Source of the DNA: Drouetiella hepatica Uher 2000/2452
GTDB taxonomy: Bacteria > Cyanobacteriota > Cyanobacteriia > Elainellales > Elainellaceae
Assembly: GCA_019359505.1 (NCBI GenBank)
Contig: JAHHHD010000003.1
Coordinates: 186,001 to 250,000 of the forward strand
Reading direction: 5' to 3'
Length of the DNA stretch: 64,000 nucleotides
Shown here: in pieces, positions 55,151-62,577 of the stretch
Numbering within the stretch: the stretch's first letter is position 1
How the letters are laid out: every line of letters begins with the position of its first letter
Notes under the pieces: model-generated
Told to the model about the DNA's origin: nothing
What the model saw: only the letters and a program-made list of their open reading frames with translations
Database searches by the model: none
Translations under genes and position numbers: made by a program

Positions 55151-56611
55151 ATGATTACTGCTGTGATTCTGCTCGTGGCATTGGCACTATTGGGGTGGGG
55201 TTTCTACCGCGCCTTACCCCTTGGCAAGCCGGGAGTTTTGGCGTGGCTGCAATCCGTAGCGCTCATGCTGCCTTGGTTTCTATTTTTTGGTCTGTCGGCA
55301 GTAGGTACATTCATTAATCTTGCAGAAGCCTTGTCTTTGCTGGTCGGCTCTACACTGATCTACATTGCTTTGGGCAGATGGCTACGAGATATAGTTGGCA
55401 ATGATCCGGAGAAGTATATCTCTCCGGCTCCCACGCCTCCTCTAGCTCAATCTCCGCCACCTCCAGTTGCTCAGGCGGAACCCGTTCAAGATGCAACTCC
55501 TGCCCTTCCGGCCGCCGACCTTCAGACAATTCGCGGCATTTTTGGAGTAGACACGTTCTTTGCAGTCGAAGCTATCCCCTATCAGGCAGGTGTCATCTTT
55601 AAAGGCAATCTGCGGGGAGAGCCACAGTCCACCCATGAGCGCCTCTCTGTCCGACTGAAAGAGCGCCTAGACGATCGCTATCGCCTGTTTTTGGTGGAAG
55701 GCATGGAAGACAAGCCCGTTGTGGTGGTTCTGCCCAGCAGTAGTGATCCCAAGCCCGCTACGGTTTCGCAGATTGTGCTGGCTATTGGGTTAGGTGTGGC
55801 GACGATCGCGACCTGTTTAGAAACCGCAGGGCTAATGTTGGGATTCGATTTGTTGACGACTCCCGCCCGACTGCTGGAAGTTTTGCCGATCGGCGCAGGG
55901 ATTTTGCTGACTTTGGCAGTTCATGAGATTGGGCATCTGGTGCTAGCAAAGCGCTACCAGGCTCAGCTACTGCCGCCCTTTTTCTTGCCTGTGCTGCAAA
56001 TTGGCTCTTTTGGGGCAATTACGCGCTTTGCTTCCCTGCTGCCTAGCCGCACTGCCCTGTTTGACATCGCTTTTGCGGGGCCAGCTGTCGGCGGGTTGAC
56101 TGCTTTGGGAATGCTGATTGCAGGTTTGCTGTTGTCCCATCAAGGGAGCTATTTTCAACTTCCTTCAGAGTTTTTTCAGGGATCGCTTTTGGTAGGACTG
56201 CTTGCCAAGGTCGCTCTAGGCAATGCGCTTCAGCAGCCTGTTGTTGATGTGCATCCGCTCGTAGTCATTGGCTGGCTGGGATTGGTGATGACGGCAATTA
56301 ATTTACTGCCTGCCGGACAGCTTGATGGCGGACGGATCTTACAATCCATCTATGGTCGTAAAGTGGCGGCTCGCACCACCATTGGCACTCTGATTGTTGT
56401 GGGTTTGGCGGCTTTGGTCAATCCGCTGGCGCTGTATTGGGCGATCGCCATCCTGTTTTTGCAACGTGATTTAGAACGTCCTGCGCTCAACGAGCTAACG
56501 GAGCCAAATGACGCAAGAGCCGCGCTAGGTCTACTGATTCTGTTTGTGATGGCGGCAACGCTGCTGCCCTTAACCCCAAGTCTGGCAAGTCGCTTGGGCA
56601 TTGGGGGCTAA
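55151..56611 (+). CDS. Site-2 protease family membrane metalloprotease (M50)
   Basis: 486 residues. Two N-terminal membrane helices (about 2-60), a Pro/Ala linker and a soluble domain (about 120-205) are followed by at least six membrane helices. The zinc site is AVHEIGHLVLAKRY (HExxH), and the distal motif is NLLPAGQLDGGRIL. It is similar in layout to plant EGY proteases, which act in chloroplast membranes. It probably cleaves membrane-bound regulators or photosynthetic assembly factors in the thylakoid or plasma membrane (inference). Confidence 0.92.
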   Translation: MITAVILLVALALLGWGFYRALPLGKPGVLAWLQSVALMLPWFLFFGLSAVGTFINLAEALSLLVGSTLIYIALGRWLRDIVGNDPEKYISPAPTPPLAQSPPPPVAQAEPVQDATPALPAADLQTIRGIFGVDTFFAVEAIPYQAGVIFKGNLRGEPQSTHERLSVRLKERLDDRYRLFLVEGMEDKPVVVVLPSSSDPKPATVSQIVLAIGLGVATIATCLETAGLMLGFDLLTTPARLLEVLPIGAGILLTLAVHEIGHLVLAKRYQAQLLPPFFLPVLQIGSFGAITRFASLLPSRTALFDIAFAGPAVGGLTALGMLIAGLLLSHQGSYFQLPSEFFQGSLLVGLLAKVALGNALQQPVVDVHPLVVIGWLGLVMTAINLLPAGQLDGGRILQSIYGRKVAARTTIGTLIVVGLAALVNPLALYWAIAILFLQRDLERPALNELTEPNDARAALGLLILFVMAATLLPLTPSLASRLGIGG

Positions 56612-56688
56612 TTGTAGAGATTAAGTTCACAGGGTGCTTTTTGAAGACTACTTTACTCAGAGGCTATTTTTTAGAGGCTAAATCTACC

Positions 56689-57468
56689 ATGGCAGTTCCC
56701 CCAGTTATTTTGGTGTTTGATATCAGCGCGCTGTCGGTTTCTTCTCCTAGCGAATGGCAAGAGTTTTCACGAGTCGGTAGCTGCTACATTCCTCAAGTGG
56801 TTTATGAGGAAATGAAGCTAATGTTCGATCGATCGCCCGATCCAGACTTAGAGAGAATCGCAAAAGCGTTTAACCGCTTCTATGCCTCTAGCGGCTGGCA
56901 AATTACCGATGCCAATGCCCACCACCCTACGCTGAAGGTTGGGTCTGGACAGGCGTTAACGCGCCGCTCTAGGGTCTCATTAGCGGTGGGGCGCTGCGCC
57001 TTTGCCCTGTCCCAAAATTTCTCTAATAGCCTGGTGGTATTGGTTTCCAAAGACCGAGCCTTGCTGCAACGGCTCTATGAAATTCCGGTGGTGAATCTGT
57101 GTGGCATTACGGGAGAATCTCTCCTGCAATGGAGCCGTACCGGACAGCGCCCCATTGCCGTCAGCCAGAAATTTCAGCAATTTCGGACTGCCTATGGGAT
57201 GCCCCCTGCCGCCCCTGCCTATCAGCGTACTTCTCCCACCCGAACGACTCCCCAGACTAAGCCTACGATCGTTCGGAATACTGTTTCAAGACCTGATTGG
57301 TTGCCCGATGTGATATCGCTGCTTTTGGCGGTGGCAGGATTGGCGATCGCGGCCTATCTCATTTGGTTTCTTTTGAATAGCGCTGATCTCAAAAAATACT
57401 GGCCTCAAACTCTTGCCCCTCACCAATTGCCGTTCAAAGAATTGCAGGTGGCAGTTGACAAGAAGTAA
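56689..57468 (+). CDS. PIN-domain protein with C-terminal membrane anchor
   Basis: 259 residues from ATG 56689; a TTG 16 codons earlier is less likely. The PIN-like nuclease fold (about 1-160) has VILVFDISALS with the first acidic residue, EEMKLMFDR, and SNSLVVLVSKDRALLQRLYE. A Pro/Thr-rich linker and one membrane helix (DVISLLLAVAGLAIAAYLIW) follow, with a short tail. PIN nucleases cleave RNA. No antitoxin gene is adjacent, so this is not an obvious toxin-antitoxin pair. Membrane anchoring of a PIN domain is unusual outside certain cyanobacterial and PRORP-like systems. Confidence 0.8.
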   Translation: MAVPPVILVFDISALSVSSPSEWQEFSRVGSCYIPQVVYEEMKLMFDRSPDPDLERIAKAFNRFYASSGWQITDANAHHPTLKVGSGQALTRRSRVSLAVGRCAFALSQNFSNSLVVLVSKDRALLQRLYEIPVVNLCGITGESLLQWSRTGQRPIAVSQKFQQFRTAYGMPPAAPAYQRTSPTRTTPQTKPTIVRNTVSRPDWLPDVISLLLAVAGLAIAAYLIWFLLNSADLKKYWPQTLAPHQLPFKELQVAVDKK

Positions 57469-57505
57469 TTCTTTTGGCTAATCTAGTAAAAGTGAAAAGG
57501 AACCT

Positions 57506-57578
57506 GCCCCCATCGTCTAGAGGCCTAGGACACCTCCCTTTCACGGAGGCGACGGGGATTCGAATTCCCCTGGGGGTA
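57506..57578 (+). tRNA. tRNA-Glu (UUC)
   Basis: A 73-nt cloverleaf starting GCCCCCATCG. The anticodon loop is CTTTCAC with TTC at 57540-57542, the T-arm GGGGATTCGAATTCCCC, and the acceptor end TGGGGGTA. No encoded CCA. The G1-U72 wobble matches cyanobacterial and chloroplast tRNA-Glu. In cyanobacteria its charged form is also the substrate of glutamyl-tRNA reductase for chlorophyll and heme synthesis. Confidence 0.97.
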
Positions 57579-57599
57579 TCCAAAACTCAAGATACGGAA

Positions 57600-57636
57600 C
57601 ATGACCTGTAGGAAACTTCTTACAGGTCATGTTTTT
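57600..57636 (+). terminator. Terminator of the tRNA-Glu gene
   Basis: CATGACCTGTA (57600-57610) pairs with TACAGGTCATG (57621-57631) across a 10-nt loop and is followed by TTTTT. Confidence 0.92.
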
Positions 57637-57704
57637 GCGTTCTTATCTATCTCTACTTTTAAGATTGGCTAGTGGCAACCAACGATATCTATGTGGTGGT
57701 GTGC

Positions 57705-57759
57705 AGGTAATGATTTTTTGTGGTGTGGGCTTTGCCCACACCACAAAAAATCATTACCT
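57705..57759. repeat. Hairpin repeat family C, copy C2
   Basis: A perfect palindrome with 26-bp arms and a TTT loop: AGGTAATGATTTTTTGTGGT continuing GTGGGC-TTT-GCCCAC. It shares the core GTGGTGTGGGC and flanks with C1, but the outer arm sequences differ in a compensated way. Confidence 0.93.
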
Positions 57760-57963
57760 TTTAAGGACTATTATCCATTCTTGGGAATGTTATTAATTAA
57801 TAACCTCTCCCCCGTTACTTTTTAAAAATGCTAGGATGATACCTGAGATTAAGTATCGGTGGCAGCGTTTGTTTCAAGTATTAAAAGTTTTTCTACGTTT
57901 GGTATTGGCAGGCTTCTCTCCGAGATTTTTCTCTACAAGTTTTTCAATTTTGGAGATGAGTTA
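57760..57963 (+). promoter_or_regulatory. Promoter and leader of the second RRM gene
   Basis: Includes the AT palindrome GTTATTAATTAATAAC (57789-57804) and a U-rich leader of more than 100 nt before the start codon. Long leaders are typical of cold-inducible cyanobacterial rbp genes (family knowledge); cold control here is inference. Confidence 0.4.
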
Positions 57964-58260
57964 ATGTCGATTTATATTGGTAACCTGTCCTATCAGGTGA
58001 GCGAAGCTGACGTAACGGCTGTATTTGCAGAGTACGGTTCAGTTAAGCGAGTTCAGATACCGACCGATCGCGAAACGGGTCGAATGCGCGGCTTTGGCTT
58101 CGTAGAAATGGGTACAGACACTGAAGAACAGTCTGCTATTGATGCTCTAGATGGATCTGAGTGGATGGGGCGTGATCTGAAGGTCAACAAAGCTAAACCT
58201 CGTGAAGATAGAAGTTCTTTTGGTGGCGGAAATCGTAGAGATAGCTTCTCTCGTAACTAA
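57964..58260 (+). CDS. RRM-domain RNA-binding protein, short glycine-containing tail
   Basis: 98 residues from ATG 57964, with GGAGATG upstream; a longer frame to 57859 runs into the leader. A single RRM with RNP2 (IYIGNL) and RNP1 (RMRGFGFVEM) occupies about 1-80. The short tail SSFGGGNRRDSFSRN is a reduced Gly/Arg-rich domain. Such proteins resemble cold-induced RbpA of Anabaena and may bind mRNA. It differs from the RRM protein at 926-1387 in tail type. Confidence 0.94.
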   Translation: MSIYIGNLSYQVSEADVTAVFAEYGSVKRVQIPTDRETGRMRGFGFVEMGTDTEEQSAIDALDGSEWMGRDLKVNKAKPREDRSSFGGGNRRDSFSRN

Positions 58261-58863
58261 TAACCCTTAAAGGATGGTTGGAAAGTCCAACTATTGGTAG
58301 GGAAACGTTTCAGATTCTCCTCGATCCGCCTTAAAAAGGAGGACTTTGAATCCATTTCTCCCTTTCTAAGCGGGCAGGGGGATCAGCAGGTGCCTAAAAT
58401 CACAGCCGACCGCTTTTAAACATCCTCTTAAGTTATTGTATTCATTTCTTTTACTAGAGGTATTTTATCTCTAGCTAATTTCAAGGTTCAGGCAGTAGTG
58501 TCTGAACCTTTTTCATGCCTATTAATAACAATTCTTAGCCGCCTATCCTAGACTGCTTGCGCCTCTAAAAATACTTTCTGTTTGCACTGTCACAACCAAC
58601 AATAGAGTTGGCTTTTCAAACAAATAAATAAGCTTATTTATTAATTCTGATATTAAGCCCATCACTTCATTCGCTCTATTCTCTTGACAAGATTAATCAA
58701 AAAAGAGTACCCAAGTCGGGTACTTATCAATGGCTTGTAGTTGAAGGATTATAGATTCATTGGAAGCCAAAGTAACTGAGCCAAAGAACGAAAAACTGAA
58801 AGCTGATTCTACGAAGGCTTGCAACTCAATCCATAAACTTGAAATCAAAAAAGGGAAATTATC
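58261..58863. other. Spacer of about 600 bp with terminators
   Basis: No gene found. Contains a CCTTAAAAAGG hairpin-like block near 58330, a strong terminator (58483-58513), a small hairpin AGTACCC-AAGTC-GGGTACT (58706-58724) and the promoter region of the next gene. The 220-nt stretch between the rbp stop and the terminator could be a long 3' UTR or a small RNA. Confidence 0.55.
58483..58513 (+). terminator. Rho-independent terminator
   Basis: AAGGTTCAGGCA-GTAG-TGTCTGAACCTT (one G-U pair) forms a 12-bp stem followed by TTT. It lies 220 bp after the RRM gene. Confidence 0.92.
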
Positions 58864-59433
58864 ATGTCTAACGAAATGCAAGAAATGGCAGCCCGCGCAG
58901 CACGTTCTCAACAAATCTCAACAGTGGTAGGTGTGCCTGGACAACGTGATGAAAATACACTATCTGAGACACGTTCTGAAGGTATTGTCGGTCCTGTAAA
59001 GTTCACGCTTTCTAACCTGGATATCAAAGGCTTGGGCAACGTTCCTGCTGATCCTGCCAACTCGCAGTATATCGCCGCTGAAGATGAGTTTTTTGTTGCC
59101 AGCGTTGATATCGAGTTTAACAAAACTCCTCTGACTGAGCTACTGATGTGCTTAGGAACCCGGATCAATATTGACTTTGCGCTTGAAGGCTATGGCAAGA
59201 AAGCATCAGAACTGAATTTGGGTGCTACGATCCTGACTCAAAAAGGGGTATTCAAGTACAGCCTGAAGACGATTCCTACTCGTCCCGTTGATCAGAATAT
59301 GCCTGCTGGTCTTTATGCAATGGGCGCAGTTGTTACAGTTGGGCCTGTTGAAAACGCTTGCACCACTAAGATCTGGGGACATGGCTACATTGAGCAAGTG
59401 CTGCTTCAAGTCTATGCTTCGGGTCAAGAGTAA
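58864..59433 (+). CDS. 189-residue protein of unknown family
   Basis: Soluble, with no signal peptide or membrane segment. The N-terminal 40 residues are polar and Gln/Glu/Arg-rich (MSNEMQEMAARAARSQQIST). The remainder is predicted mostly beta-strand (EGIVGPVKFTLSNLDIKGLG, EDEFFVASVDIEFNKTPLTE, GVFKYSLKTIPTRPVDQNMP) and ends GYIEQVLLQVYASGQE. GGGAAA precedes the ATG. It is flanked by large gene-free spacers and has its own terminator-like hairpin, so it is monocistronic. I do not recognise any homologous family. Confidence 0.75.
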   Translation: MSNEMQEMAARAARSQQISTVVGVPGQRDENTLSETRSEGIVGPVKFTLSNLDIKGLGNVPADPANSQYIAAEDEFFVASVDIEFNKTPLTELLMCLGTRINIDFALEGYGKKASELNLGATILTQKGVFKYSLKTIPTRPVDQNMPAGLYAMGAVVTVGPVENACTTKIWGHGYIEQVLLQVYASGQE

Positions 59434-59502
59434 TCTTTTCCAGATGAGAGTAACGCTGATTGAGGCGTAACGATCGCCTGGTAAAGTTCAAGACTCTGAC
59501 AG

Positions 59503-59530
59503 ACCTGGCAGGGCACGGTACCTGCCAGGT
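59503..59530 (+). terminator. Hairpin after the unknown 189-residue gene
   Basis: ACCTGGCAGG and CCTGCCAGGT form a perfect 10-bp stem with an 8-nt loop, followed only by TTCCT. Probable terminator or 3'-end stabiliser. Confidence 0.7.
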
Positions 59531-59559
59531 TTCCTATTGAAGGTTATAAATGTGAAGGT

Positions 59560-59654
59560 TATGGTCATCGCCAGTTTTCTTAGGACATTTAGGGTGGGGC
59601 GCTTCGCGCCCCACCCTAAATGTCCCTGTCCTAACCGCCTTGGCGGTTGCTATA
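59560..59654 (-). repeat. Hairpin repeat family A, copy A8 (reverse orientation)
   Basis: TGGTCATCGCCAGTTTTCTT ... ATTTAGGGTGGGGCGCTTCG ... TAACCGCCTTGGCGGTTGC, ending TATA. Confidence 0.9.
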
Positions 59655-59801
59655 TAAATGTGAACAGGATTGCAGCAAAATTCGGTTTGGATATCTGCAA
59701 ACGTTATTAGAAACGTCGTTAGAAATTAACCAACGGAGAGAGGGTGCTATCTATTTGCTTAACCCTCAGCTAATAATTGACTCTGCATTTGTCATATTGA
59801 A

Positions 59802-59882
59802 TAGACCTCTTGCAAATTAGGTTTAGTGGGGGTGCAACGCTCACTAAACCTAATCCCAAAACTTTAATCTGTAAGAGGTCTA
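59802..59882. mobile_element. Miniature inverted-repeat element with TAGACCTCTTGCA ends
   Basis: 81 bp. The left end TAGACCTCTTGCA (59802-59814) and the right end TGTAAGAGGTCTA (59870-59882) are inverted copies with one mismatch. Inside, TTAGGTTTAGTG pairs with CACTAAACCTAA. TA dinucleotides at both ends match the element at 2183-2273, but the terminal repeat sequence differs. Confidence 0.75.
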
Positions 59883-59984
59883 ATGAAGCGCTGGCGGAGT
59901 TGAAATATCTTGTCTTCTAACGCGACGTTGAGATTCTTCATTTCGCTAAATTCAGAATGATAGTCATAACCTACCGCAATTTTC

Positions 59985-60030
59985 AATAGAAGCTGCGCGG
60001 AGAGCGGCTTCCAAAAAATAACTCGTACTT
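59985..60030 (+). repeat. Possible family B remnant
   Basis: GAAGCTGCGCGGAGAGCGGC then TTCCAAAAAATAACTCGTAC resembles the right half of family B. The left half is missing. Confidence 0.4.
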
Positions 60031-60082
60031 AACCAAGCTTAAAGCACTGTATGTTGTCAGTATAAATTTAGGGAGATTAGTC

Positions 60083-61171
60083 ATGATCCATAAGCTAAAC
60101 ACGCCTCAGAATCTCAAAGACTGGATAGGCACAAGAAAGCAGCCCCAAAGATGCCCTATTTGCTGCATTTTGCCACCGCAAATGTTAGATCACATTATCC
60201 GGCATGGCGACGATAATCAATGTGATTGGGCACTTAAAACCCTGAGAGCCTCAGAACAATTTCGCGGCAGACGTTCTGCTGTAGGTAACATCTCGTTTGC
60301 GGTATCGCCGGGTCGAAAGCGACGCACAATCTACGATGCTAAAAACAGCCAGTCTCTTCCTGGTGTGCTAATTCGAGGGGAGGGCGACCCGGCCTCTACC
60401 GATGAGGCAGTCAATGAAGCTTATGACGCATCTGGAGCCACTTACGATCTGTTCAAAGACATTTATGGACGCAATTCTATTGACGATAACGGATTGCGAT
60501 TAGACTCCACCGTACATTTTGGTGTGAACTATGACAATGCCTTCTGGAATGGCGATCAGATGGTCTATGGCGATGGCGATGGTCGCTTATTTAATCGTTT
60601 TACTATCGCGATCGATGTCATGGCTCATGAACTCACCCATGGAATGGTTGATTACACAGCGAAGTTAAAGTATGAGGACGAACCCGGTGCGCTCAATGAA
60701 TCCTTCTCTGACGTGTTTGGGACATTGGTCAAACAGCGATCGCTCAACCAGACAGTCCATGAGGCAGATTGGCTGATTGGTGCCGGACAGCTAGCTGTCG
60801 GGGTGAATGGTGTGGCGCTCCGCTCCATGGCAGCACCCGGAACAGCCTATGACGATCGCGTTTTGGGGAAAGACATTCAGCCTGCACACTACAGCGACCT
60901 TTATCGAGGCACTTCCGATTTTGGAGGGGTGCATATCAATTCTGGTATTCCTAATCGCGCTTTCTATCTTGCTGCTATGGCGATCGGCGGTTTTGCTTGG
61001 GAAAAGACTGGGAAGATTTGGTACCTTACGCTGAAGAAAGAGCTATCTCCTGAGGCAAATTTTCAGCAGGCAGCTGAGGCAACTATCCAGATTGCAGGGC
61101 AGATTTATGGTAGCGACGGGGACGAACAAAAGGCGGTGAGTAGCGCTTGGCAACAGGTTGGAGTTCTTTAA
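60083..61171 (+). CDS. M4-family metallopeptidase, protealysin-like
   Basis: 362 residues. Zinc motif HELTHG (His182), the third ligand in GALNESFSDVFG and the active-site His loop GGVHINSGIPNRAF are all present. There is no signal peptide. The N-terminal 50-60 residues contain CCILPPQMLDHIIRHG, matching the short propeptide motif of protealysin-type rather than thermolysin-type precursors. Such proteases mature by self-cleavage and may act inside the cell or be exported by unknown routes. AGGGAGA precedes the ATG. A small unknown gene follows 82 bp later. Confidence 0.94.
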   Translation: MIHKLNTPQNLKDWIGTRKQPQRCPICCILPPQMLDHIIRHGDDNQCDWALKTLRASEQFRGRRSAVGNISFAVSPGRKRRTIYDAKNSQSLPGVLIRGEGDPASTDEAVNEAYDASGATYDLFKDIYGRNSIDDNGLRLDSTVHFGVNYDNAFWNGDQMVYGDGDGRLFNRFTIAIDVMAHELTHGMVDYTAKLKYEDEPGALNESFSDVFGTLVKQRSLNQTVHEADWLIGAGQLAVGVNGVALRSMAAPGTAYDDRVLGKDIQPAHYSDLYRGTSDFGGVHINSGIPNRAFYLAAMAIGGFAWEKTGKIWYLTLKKELSPEANFQQAAEATIQIAGQIYGSDGDEQKAVSSAWQQVGVL

Positions 61172-61253
61172 ATAGCAAAGCATAAGTCTTGCAAATCTCA
61201 CCTGAACGCAGTAGCAAGTTTAGAAAATTAAACCTAAAGCTTCAATATAGTGT

Positions 61254-61598
61254 ATGCTGCACAACATCTTTATGCAGCACACACAAACTATGGCACTGAT
61301 CAATCACCGTCCTCACCGTGCAGCTATTCGCTTCAAGGCTAAAATGCAGCTTCTAGAAACAACTGACGAGTTTTTTGGAACGGATGATTGTTTCGAGTCG
61401 GCTAATCCTCTTCTAGAAGAACTGGCGGCAACTTTATTTCAATCTAGGCAATACCTAGTGTTTTACGAGCAGCATCACTCTAAACAAGAAGCAAAGCAGG
61501 CAGAGGACAGACTGGCTCAGGAGCTAGCAGGGATCTATCTGCAAGTCATGAGACATCGACAAAATCCTGTCGTTCAAAGCCTCAATGCTTTGCTGTAA
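61254..61598 (+). CDS. Small hypothetical protein downstream of the M4 protease
   Basis: 114 residues, mostly helical (ESANPLLEELAATLFQSRQY, KQEAKQAEDRLAQELAGIYL). The start is uncertain: ATG at 61254, 61272 or 61290. No ribosome-binding site is convincing for any. Protealysin genes are often followed by an inhibitor gene (emfourin); this protein has the right size and position, but I see no sequence resemblance to emfourin. Function unknown. Confidence 0.5.
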   Translation: MLHNIFMQHTQTMALINHRPHRAAIRFKAKMQLLETTDEFFGTDDCFESANPLLEELAATLFQSRQYLVFYEQHHSKQEAKQAEDRLAQELAGIYLQVMRHRQNPVVQSLNALL

Positions 61599-61882
61599 GC
61601 AGTGGTCAAAGCTGGTCATGTGGCTAACCAGTCTTAGAGAATGTTTAAAGGGTAACAACTGCTGTCTAAATCGCCCCCCAGATCCCCCAAATCCCAGGGA
61701 CTTTCGAGCCAGTTCTTGTTGAGAGTCCCCTAAAGTTGAGGGACTGGGAGGCGAATGCAGAACATTCTGTACTCCTCAAGTGTGCTCTTGTACCAGCTGT
61801 CACGAGCAGATGCAAACCCTCAAGGTAGCTCTGCATGATGCAGGTTTTCTTTGGGTAAACTATGACATTCCACAACACCTTG

Positions 61883-62074
61883 CTAATGCTGCTTGATCAA
61901 GGCAACGATGTCTCTCATCTTTTTATGATCTAAAGCTGCAACATGAGCAGATCTAGAAATCTTTGCCTCTTCCCGGCTTTTGAAGGGACCAAACTGGTAA
62001 GTTTGCTGGGGAGCGGAGATAAAAACTTCCACCCACCATGATAATGCTGTTTGATCCGGTGATAGTGTATTCAT
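61883..62074 (-). CDS. DUF1816 small protein
   Basis: 63 residues. The core WWVEVFISAPQQTYQFGPFK followed by SREEAKISRSAHVAAL matches the short cyanobacterial DUF1816 pattern (WWVEI-x-T-x-P-x-C-x-Y-x-FGPF). The domain occurs alone or near phycobilisome-related genes in some species. Function not established. ATG start; monocistronic. Confidence 0.8.
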   Translation of the reverse strand: MNTLSPDQTALSWWVEVFISAPQQTYQFGPFKSREEAKISRSAHVAALDHKKMRDIVALIKQH

Positions 62075-62577
62075 CAGAGATACCTGTAGATTTTTTTAAC
62101 GGAGTTTAAAGCGATCGAATTTAAAAGGTTTCTACCGTACTAGGAATATGAAAAGGGCAGTTTGATACATACGCTTCGTTTAGCTAGATCCAGTGGATAC
62201 TGGTGCGTTGGCTATGTATGGAAATCGCTAACTGCGATCGCCTACCATGATTTTAGCGGTTCACTGGGGCGTGTATAGCTTCATTGAGCTGAGACAAATT
62301 AAAATTCAGGCTGACTGGAAGCTTGTCATTATTAAAGTTATACAACCCATACAGGTGTAGCATCTATCAATTTGTAGAGATTGGTAGAGACAAGACAGTA
62401 GAAATAACGCTGGAGAAATAACACTGGGAGAAAGCTGCAAGGCAAACAAGGTAGTGTCAGCCTGTGCAATCACTTTTATATCACCTTAAAAGATAGTACA
62501 GGAATGATTGAAATCGCGTCTATTCAACTATTTGAATTGTATAACTTGTGTCATATAAATTGAAATGTATTAAAACT
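62075..62577. other. Spacer of about 500 bp
   Basis: Gene-free and AT-rich. No repeat family, hairpin or RNA gene was recognised. Confidence 0.5.

Noticed and set aside
56689-57468. PIN toxin of a toxin-antitoxin pair
   Set aside because: No small antitoxin gene precedes it, and the protein is larger and membrane-anchored.
61254-61598. Emfourin-type inhibitor of the adjacent M4 protease
   Set aside because: Size and position fit, but the sequence lacks the resemblance needed for that call.
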